From NCBI GenBank assembly GCA_964623315.1, contig CAZUSU010000008.1:1-19292 (forward strand): a stretch of 19,292 nucleotides of DNA. The letters are read 5' to 3'. How positions within the stretch are numbered: the first letter of the stretch is position 1; each line of letters begins with the position of its first letter. The DNA is from CAZUSU01 sp964623315. GTDB lineage: Bacteria > Patescibacteriota > Patescibacteriia > Magasanikbacterales > 2-02-FULL-50-9b. The notes beneath the pieces are model-generated. The model saw only the letters and a list, made by a program, of their open reading frames with translations, made no database searches and was not told the origin of the DNA. This document shows positions 14,849 through 19,292 of the stretch, piece after piece. The position numbers were made by a program, and so were the translations under genes.

Positions 14849-16069
14849 ATGACCATAAAAAGTAAAATGATTTTTTTAAAGAATAAAGCGCTTGAAGGCG
14901 GTGGCGCTGTGGCGGGTACATTTGGCAGTATTGGCAGTATACCTAATCTTTGCCATGCGCTCTGCTTAAGCGTTATTTCATTTATATCTCTTTTTGGCAT
15001 TACCATAAGTATATTACCGCTTATGTTTTTCCAGACGTATAGGCTATATTTTTGGCTCACCGCATTTTTGTTAGCCGGAATTTCTTTCTACTTATTTTTC
15101 AAGAAAAAAAATTATACGGCTTCACATAGAAATTTTCTTTTGATTAATACGGGACTTATAATTTTCAGCATGCCTTTTTCTTTTGTTGCCGATTATATGG
15201 ATTTTTTTCGTTTTGTCGGCGTGATTTTGGTATTCATCGGTTTATTCCTTTTCTTTTTTGAAAAGAGATTTAAATTTTCTGATTATTTCACGGGAGAGAC
15301 ATCACCGGACACTTCTTTTGCGCCTCTTCTGTTGCCGATTGCCTTTAAATTTAATCTGCCGAAATTTAATCTATCCTCAGTGCTTTTTGCGTTTATCGTG
15401 AGCGGTTTCTTGGTAAACCAATATATGATGTATCGAACGGGGGTTTTTAGTAAAGCGACACCTTTATCCTTTCCAGCCATGCGGTCTCTTTCCTCCATGA
15501 AATTAACGGCTTTTGATGTGGCTCTCGCCAAAGAACGTATGGATAAAAATAATGATGGGATTTGTGATGTCTGCGGCATGCCCATTCAGCAATGCATTGA
15601 TTCCGGACAGATTGACTGCAATATGGGAAACAACCCCAGCGCCATCGGCGTTTTAGGTTCAGAGCACACACATGCTGATATGAAAGTGTATGTCAATGGT
15701 CAAGCGTTAGATTTTGCCAAGCCGGAATATTATATGAGGAGCAGTTTTTTGCATTTTGATACCAATCAAAACAAAGAGGATGCTGGTTCTGTATTACACC
15801 AACATGCCAAAAAAGTTCCCTTGTGGTTATTATTCAGAAGTTTGGGTATGTCAATTTCTCCTGACAGTATCACCACCGCGGATGGACGAATATGGCGGAA
15901 TGAAAGTGATAAGACGCTTAAGTTCTATCTTAATGGAAAAAAAGTTGACGAACTGGTAAACTACTCCTACCAGCCGAATGATAAATTACTCATCAGCTAT
16001 GGGCCAACAAATGACCCAAACATACAAAAAGAACTTGATTCAGTCATTCCTTTTGCCAAAAATCACTAA
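14849..16069 (+). CDS. Membrane protein with CxxxC module and C-terminal Cys/His-rich domain
   Basis: A 406-residue protein. The N-terminal half holds about five hydrophobic segments (around 37-62, 67-84, 95-115, 120-137, 175-192), the first beginning with LCHALCL (Cys35, Cys39); a CxxxC at the start of a helix recalls MerC/MerT-like metal transporters, by analogy only. The outer part starts with a Cys cluster (Cys239, Cys242, Cys249, Cys257) next to an EF-like DKNNDGICD stretch. It goes on with EHTHADMKVYVNG (272-284) and a further His-rich stretch (His302, His317, His319). This last domain is similar to the next gene's product. Probably binds metal outside the cell membrane. Confidence 0.8.
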   Translation: MTIKSKMIFLKNKALEGGGAVAGTFGSIGSIPNLCHALCLSVISFISLFGITISILPLMFFQTYRLYFWLTAFLLAGISFYLFFKKKNYTASHRNFLLINTGLIIFSMPFSFVADYMDFFRFVGVILVFIGLFLFFFEKRFKFSDYFTGETSPDTSFAPLLLPIAFKFNLPKFNLSSVLFAFIVSGFLVNQYMMYRTGVFSKATPLSFPAMRSLSSMKLTAFDVALAKERMDKNNDGICDVCGMPIQQCIDSGQIDCNMGNNPSAIGVLGSEHTHADMKVYVNGQALDFAKPEYYMRSSFLHFDTNQNKEDAGSVLHQHAKKVPLWLLFRSLGMSISPDSITTADGRIWRNESDKTLKFYLNGKKVDELVNYSYQPNDKLLISYGPTNDPNIQKELDSVIPFAKNH

Positions 16070-16081
16070 CGCAAAAAAATC

Positions 16082-16639
16082 ATGGAAAATGATCAAAATA
16101 GTCAATTGTCACATAAGGAGCAGTATCAATTAAGGCAGAAAGAAAAGATTCAAGAGCAGAATCGCCTTTTGCGAAAGCGAGCGCTAAAACGCGGAATAAA
16201 AACCGCCGTTATTGCCGTGATTATTGGGGGGAGTGTCGGATGGTTTATATGGTACATTGCAACCCTTCCTCAAACGCCGTCTTCAGAAACCATATCTAAA
16301 AGTGGAATTCATTGGCATCCGCGTCTTGCAATATTTATAAAGGACAAGGCGCAAGAGATCCCCGCCAATCTGGGCATTGGCGCGGTGCATAATCCTATGC
16401 ACACGCACGATTCAACGGGCGTTATTCACCTAGAATTTCAGGGTGTTGTTCGTAAAAATGATTTGTATCTTGGTCGTTTCTTCAAAATATGGGGTAAGCA
16501 ATTTAATGAAAACTGTATTTTTGAATATTGCAACGGTCCCGATGGAAAAATAAAAATGACCGTCAATGGCACCGAGAATAATGAATTCCAAAATTATCCA
16601 ATGAGAGATAGCGATCAAATTGAAATTCGCTATGAATAA
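16082..16639 (+). CDS. Membrane-anchored His-rich domain protein
   Basis: A 185-residue protein. The N-terminus (1-40) is highly charged and likely helical (HKEQYQLRQKEKIQEQNRLL), followed by one membrane segment (about 41-60). The outer domain has HWHPR (77-81), AVHNPMHTHD (101-110), GVIHLEF (113-119) and later two cysteines (145, 150). The pattern HxH, strand with a basic residue, then HxHD and IHLEF matches the C-terminal domain of the preceding gene and suggests a shared metal-binding fold. No family name is known to me. It lies 12 bases after the preceding gene and 42 before the CcdA-like gene. Confidence 0.8.
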   Translation: MENDQNSQLSHKEQYQLRQKEKIQEQNRLLRKRALKRGIKTAVIAVIIGGSVGWFIWYIATLPQTPSSETISKSGIHWHPRLAIFIKDKAQEIPANLGIGAVHNPMHTHDSTGVIHLEFQGVVRKNDLYLGRFFKIWGKQFNENCIFEYCNGPDGKIKMTVNGTENNEFQNYPMRDSDQIEIRYE

Positions 16640-16681
16640 TATCTGATTCGGCCGATGCAATAAGACAGAGCAATATACCAG

Positions 16682-17362
16682 ATGAATTTTATATTACTAT
16701 CTTTTGCATTATTAGCAGGACTACAGGCATTTTTTGCGGCATGTAGTGTTGTTTTAATACCGGCGTATATTGGATATTATGTCAGCAGAGAAGAGAAAGA
16801 GGAGGGGCATCTTCATGAATTATTTTTTGGTCTTAAGGCCGGCATATGTGCGAGTTTTGGGTTGGTGACCGTCTATTCGGTTTTTGGTTTAATACTTGCT
16901 TTGTTAGGAAAAATTATTGCGCCATATATTTCATGGATAGAGCTGGTGACCGGCGGAGTTTTGCTTTTCCTCGGTGTGGCCACGCTTCTGGGATACTCGT
17001 TTGCCATAAACCCGCCGGTAATCAGGAGCTCAACAACGGGCGGGGTATATAAAAAATTTTATTTGTTTGGAATCACGTATGCCTTTGGCGCCATAGGTTG
17101 CACATTGCCGATTTTTTTACTGGTCATTTTTCAATCATTGGCTCAAGGAGGGATTGTTGGGGTTATGGTCAATTTTTCCGCATATGTTTTGACCATGACG
17201 CTATTAATGATAGTTTTTTCAATGATTGCCGCTATATCAAAAACCGCCATGAGCCGATTTTTATACCGGTATATGCCTATTATTCAAAAAAGCGCCGGAG
17301 CGCTGATTATTTTTGCCGGTATTTATTTGGTATATTTAGCATTAAAAGTAATAACCATATGA
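16682..17362 (+). CDS. CcdA/DsbD-like transmembrane thiol-electron transporter
   Basis: A 226-residue protein with about six membrane helices. The family pair of membrane cysteines is visible: Cys21 in AACSVVLIPAYIGYY and Cys140 in FGAIGCTLPIF, each near a proline as usual. CcdA/DsbD proteins take electrons from cytoplasmic thioredoxin and pass them across the membrane to outer thioredoxin-like partners. The typical leading Ser-Pro before the first cysteine is replaced by Ala-Ala. The next gene, an anchored thioredoxin, starts inside the last codon (ATGA overlap), which is the expected partner. No cytochrome c genes are near, so a general reducing role is more likely than cytochrome maturation. 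Confidence 0.88.
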   Translation: MNFILLSFALLAGLQAFFAACSVVLIPAYIGYYVSREEKEEGHLHELFFGLKAGICASFGLVTVYSVFGLILALLGKIIAPYISWIELVTGGVLLFLGVATLLGYSFAINPPVIRSSTTGGVYKKFYLFGITYAFGAIGCTLPIFLLVIFQSLAQGGIVGVMVNFSAYVLTMTLLMIVFSMIAAISKTAMSRFLYRYMPIIQKSAGALIIFAGIYLVYLALKVITI

Positions 17363-17877
17363 ATATCATATGGATAGACAAACCATTATTTAAAAAAATT
17401 CCTCTGACGCTGGTGCTTTTTGTCGCGACCATTATTGCATTTAATGTATACCTTAATCTTAAGATAACAAATACTGAAAATGATTTAGATAGAATTGAAT
17501 CTGCGTCAATTAAACCACCAAGGATAGTACCTGCCGAATTTACAAAAAAAGTTAATTTGGGAGATAAATCCTGCCCCTCCATAACAGCGGGTAATCCTAA
17601 TGCCGCCTTGCAATTTAAACTTTTTGAGTCGGAGACGTGTCCGTATTGCGTTGCACAAAATAAAGTATTAGATGAAATATTACCAGAATATGGCGATCTG
17701 ATTTATGTAAAGCGGTATCAAGTCACCGATTGTCAAAAAGAATCTATGCAATATAAAATATCCGGCGTTCCAACTTTTGTGTTTGCGGTTTCTGGATCAG
17801 AAAAAGATACTATTTACGGATTTCTAGATAAAGACCAGCTCATTGATTATATCTGCCGCGTATCGGGAAAATGTTAG
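17359..17877 (+). CDS. Membrane-anchored thioredoxin-like protein
   Basis: A 172-residue protein from the ATG at 17359, overlapping the CcdA-like gene by 4 bases; upstream in-frame sequence belongs to the shadow of that gene. An N-terminal anchor (about 13-33) is followed by a linker and a thioredoxin domain with ETCPYC (Cys94, Cys97) and the cis-Pro strand GVPTFVF (Pro138). Further cysteines are Cys72, Cys125, Cys166 and the very last residue, Cys172. The CPYC motif is typical of reducing, glutaredoxin-like or VKOR-partner domains. As neighbour of the CcdA-like gene it is the likely receiver of electrons from the membrane and the donor for the other thiol proteins in the cluster. Confidence 0.9.
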   Translation: MNIIWIDKPLFKKIPLTLVLFVATIIAFNVYLNLKITNTENDLDRIESASIKPPRIVPAEFTKKVNLGDKSCPSITAGNPNAALQFKLFESETCPYCVAQNKVLDEILPEYGDLIYVKRYQVTDCQKESMQYKISGVPTFVFAVSGSEKDTIYGFLDKDQLIDYICRVSGKC

Positions 17878-17889
17878 GATTGCCTGATA

Positions 17890-17976
17890 CGGAGAGGGCG
17901 AGATTCGAACTCGCGATGAGCTTTCACCCATGACGGTTTTCAAGACCGTTGCCTTAAACCACTCGGCCACCTCTCC
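17890..17976 (-). tRNA. tRNA-Ser (anticodon UGA)
   Basis: Read on the minus strand from 17976. Acceptor stem GGAGAGG pairs with CCTCTCC, discriminator G. The D arm has GCCGAGTGG. The anticodon stem ACGGT/ACCGT closes the loop CTTGAAA, giving anticodon TGA. The long variable arm (ATGGGT, GAAA, GCTCAT) is typical of serine. The T arm is GCGAG, TTCGAAT, CTCGC. Length is 87 bases; the CCA end is not encoded. It marks the right end of the thiol/metal cluster, whose last stop is 13 bases away on the other strand. Confidence 0.96.
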
Positions 17977-18078
17977 AAACTCCGTTTGGAGATGGCCTCG
18001 TGTTTCCCGGGCGCTCATGCGCCCGCCATGCGCTTTGCGCACGGCCCACTCGGCCACCTCTCCACACTCCGCCACCTC
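17959..18078 (-). repeat. Three copies of the tRNA-Ser 5' segment
   Basis: On the plus strand, a 26-base block at 17959-17984 recurs at 18046-18071 with one mismatch; it covers the 5' end of the tRNA and eight bases before it. A shorter third copy of its core (14 bases, cactcSgccacctc) is at 18065-18078 with one mismatch, overlapping the end of the second block. Copies are at 17960-17973, 18047-18060 and 18065-18078. Confidence 0.8.
17988..18063 (-). pseudogene. Degenerate tRNA-Ser-like sequence (no anticodon loop)
   Basis: Upstream of the tRNA-Ser on the same strand. It begins with the same 5' part (GGAGAGGTGGCCGAGTGG) and ends in CATCTCC, which can pair with the start in six of seven positions, so it has an acceptor-like closing stem. 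Between are two hairpins: TGCGC-AAA-GCGCA in the place of the anticodon arm, with only three loop bases and hence no anticodon, and GGGCGC-ATGA-GCGCCC like a long variable arm. No T arm with TTCGA is visible. It could be a dead copy, a processing signal or a structured RNA. Confidence 0.5.
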
Positions 18079-18094
18079 GGTAAAATTTATTGTG

Positions 18095-18107
18095 CCACCC
18101 ACGGTGG
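18095..18107 (-). terminator. Possible weak terminator of the kinase gene
   Basis: On the minus strand, 19 bases after the TAA of the kinase: CCACC, loop GTG, GGTGG, followed by CACAATAAATTTT. The stem is only five pairs and the T-run is not immediate, so this may be just a stable hairpin. It separates the kinase from the tRNA region. Confidence 0.3.
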
Positions 18108-18125
18108 TTAACTTTGTTGACGACT

Positions 18126-18722
18126 TTATGCTACCATGGCCGCGCGTTCAATGCAACCTAACGCAGTAAATGCCGCCACTAATTCATGCGGCGCTGAATC
18201 GCCATTCAGCACATAGTGTGCCGCATTTGCGCCGGCGCGTCCGTATTGTTCAAACATTGGTACCACCACCTCATAAAAATACGCATCGTCCATTTCCGGC
18301 CAACGCTGTTTTTTGCGCGCGTATTGCTGTGCGACACTGACATCTAAAAACAAACGGACATCAAATAAATTACGGATGCGTTCGTCAAAATAAAGCAAAT
18401 ACCCCTCAACAAAAATAATGGGCGAGGGCGCGACCATAATTTCTCCCGCAGGCGTATCAGCCGCTCGGTTATACGTGCGCACAGATGCAATTTCACCGCG
18501 ACGTAATGCGCACAGTGCGCTATAGAGTTCGTTCCAATATAAATTTTCCGGCGCTTCGCGATTAATGTGGCGCCCTAACCGCGGGAATTCAGAAATATCC
18601 TTAAAATAACCGTCCATTTTTATGTGCGTGAGTTGTGGGTACGAATGCACGAGATGTTCAACGAGCGTTGTTTTGCCGGCGCCGGACGGTCCGGCTAAAC
18701 CAATATATGTTGGCGATATCAT
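18126..18722 (-). CDS. Uridine-kinase-like P-loop NTPase
   Basis: A 198-residue protein from the ATG at 18722 (a TTG at 18737 would add five residues). Walker A is GPSGAGKTT (11-19). A substrate-side motif KMDGYFKD (35-42) corresponds to the SLDDFY stretch of uridine kinases, followed by REAPENLYW like the HPEAFD region. Later IIFVEGYLLYF fits Walker B/lid-base sequences (VEG as in uridine kinase). The family phosphorylates uridine/cytidine, phosphoribulose or related sugars; the true substrate is uncertain because the motifs are only partly matched. It lies alone on the minus strand and shares its upstream region with the lipoprotein gene. Confidence 0.85.
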   Translation of the reverse strand: MISPTYIGLAGPSGAGKTTLVEHLVHSYPQLTHIKMDGYFKDISEFPRLGRHINREAPENLYWNELYSALCALRRGEIASVRTYNRAADTPAGEIMVAPSPIIFVEGYLLYFDERIRNLFDVRLFLDVSVAQQYARKKQRWPEMDDAYFYEVVVPMFEQYGRAGANAAHYVLNGDSAPHELVAAFTALGCIERAAMVA

Positions 18723-18740
18723 AATTTTTCTTGACAACTT

Positions 18741-18769
18741 ATGACGAGTATATCACAACGTGCTATACT
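18741..18769 (+). promoter_or_regulatory. Promoter of the lipoprotein gene (extended -10)
   Basis: TGC followed by TATACT (18764-18769), with ATGACG (18741-18746) as a four-of-six -35 box at a 17-base spacer. A perfect TTGACA (18731-18736) lies 27 bases from the -10, too far for normal use. Start near 18776, leader about 28 bases. Confidence 0.6.
18747..18752 (-). promoter_or_regulatory. Possible divergent -10 box of the kinase gene
   Basis: TATACT read on the minus strand at 18752-18747, about 25 bases from the ATG at 18722. The -35 position (18775-18770) reads GCCCTT and is poor. The box faces the plus-strand TATACT across an 11-base gap. Confidence 0.4.
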
Positions 18770-18803
18770 AAGGGCACTTATTAATTAACAAAAAATCTTC
18801 TCT

Positions 18804-19259
18804 ATGAAGACAGCAGTCAAATGTGCTATTGCCGCCGTTGCATTTACCCTCGTGGGTGCCGGTTGTGGTGGCTCCTCGGCCGCGCCTGCGGCACCAGCCG
18901 CGGCAAAAGCCGGTAAAGATGTGGTGAGCGCCAAGCTCGCCGCCGGCGGATTTACCGCCACCACCGCAGACAAAACGGAGAAAATCAAACAGCAGATGTC
19001 TGATATTGGCGACGCTGTTGCCGCGGCAACAGAATTTAAATTGAATAATTCGTCAATCATTCTTTCTGTTGTTGATGTCAAAGATGGCCGTAACGGCATC
19101 GTCTCCGCCAAAATGTTTTCCAGCGTTAGCGCGGCAAAAGCGGCTGGGTATGAGGGCAAAATGGTGTTGAAGGTAAACGCAACATCCGAAGTTGCCATGC
19201 TCTGGAAAGTGGCAGATGCGGCAATTGCGGTGAAAGTAGAAGACGCCTTGCGTAAATAG
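18804..19259 (+). CDS. Small Ala-rich lipoprotein, function unknown
   Basis: A 151-residue protein. The signal peptide (MKTAVK, then a hydrophobic run) ends in LVGAGC; Cys21 would be lipidated, although Gly at -3 is less usual than Leu. A low-complexity Ala/Pro linker (22-38) leads to a domain of about 110 residues (DVVSAKLAAGGFTATTADKT, then SIILSVVDVKDGRNGIVSAK) with a pattern of strands and helices rich in Ala, Val and Lys and no further cysteine. I do not recognise a family. It is exported and membrane-bound by a lipid anchor. Transcription likely comes from the promoter just upstream, divergent from the kinase. Confidence 0.82.
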   Translation: MKTAVKCAIAAVAFTLVGAGCGGSSAAPAAPAAAKAGKDVVSAKLAAGGFTATTADKTEKIKQQMSDIGDAVAAATEFKLNNSSIILSVVDVKDGRNGIVSAKMFSSVSAAKAAGYEGKMVLKVNATSEVAMLWKVADAAIAVKVEDALRK

Positions 19260-19292
19260 GCGCCGTAATTTACATCAAAAAAAATGGCCGCG

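Noticed and set aside
17098..17358. Long N-terminal extension of the thioredoxin gene
   Set aside because: It lies wholly inside the CcdA-like gene in another frame; the ATG at 17359 gives a normal anchor and the usual 4-base overlap.
17824..18102. 92-residue minus-strand frame with GEVAEWFKATVLKT
   Set aside because: This is the translation of the tRNA-Ser gene itself, a well-known false protein call.
1..19292. CRISPR arrays, insertion sequences and transposases
   Set aside because: No regular direct repeats with spacers, no transposase-like frames and no terminal inverted repeats were seen.

Overview
The window looks like a chromosomal piece of a Patescibacteria (CPR) genome, probably Parcubacteria-like; this placement is inferred from gene style, not computed. 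Pointers are: tandem single-pass membrane proteins with thrombospondin type 3 (calcium-binding, Asp-rich) repeats; short versions of household proteins; a tightly packed layout with many ATGA or GTGA overlaps; almost no Shine-Dalgarno sequences; and TGA used as a real stop, which excludes the UGA-glycine code of Gracilibacteria/SR1.

Left part (1-10083, all on +). A left-truncated hypothetical protein is followed by three successive TSP3-repeat membrane proteins. A housekeeping run then follows: ybeY (rRNA maturation), dgkA (lipid kinase), ftsA and ftsZ (divisome; ftsZ has its own extended -10 promoter), nrdR (dNTP-synthesis repressor), a small membrane protein, an HtrA-like PDZ serine protease, pyruvate kinase and a 51-residue membrane peptide. 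Overlaps and short gaps suggest one long transcript from ftsZ to the 51-residue gene.

Middle part (10067-17877, all on +, visibly more AT-rich). This is the most interesting segment. A BlaI/MecI-family repressor overlaps an M56 (BlaR1/MecR1-type) membrane metalloprotease that lacks the beta-lactam sensor domain. Just downstream lies a near-consensus promoter whose -10 box sits inside a perfect 8+8 bp palindrome carrying the BlaI-type TACA/TGTA core. Behind it are eight genes for membrane-bound, Cys/His-rich, extracytoplasmic proteins: a peptide ending in Val-Gly-Gly-Cys; a protein with three tandem thioredoxin-like domains; a polytopic Cys-rich protein; a membrane-anchored cupredoxin with all four type 1 copper ligands; two proteins sharing a His-rich domain (the first with a CxxxC membrane module); a CcdA/DsbD-like electron transporter; and a membrane-anchored thioredoxin. 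Together they read as a candidate regulated thiol-redox and metal (most likely copper) handling system on the outer face of the membrane: CcdA passes electrons to the anchored thioredoxin, which could reduce the triple-thioredoxin protein and the Cys-rich metal proteins, while the M56/BlaI pair senses the stress. The parts are visible in the sequence; the joint function is my inference.

Right part (17890-19292). A tRNA-Ser(UGA) on the minus strand has, upstream of its 5' end, a degenerate second tRNA-Ser-like copy and a third 5' fragment. A minus-strand uridine-kinase-like P-loop kinase and a plus-strand lipoprotein then diverge from a shared region in which two TATACT boxes form an inverted repeat.
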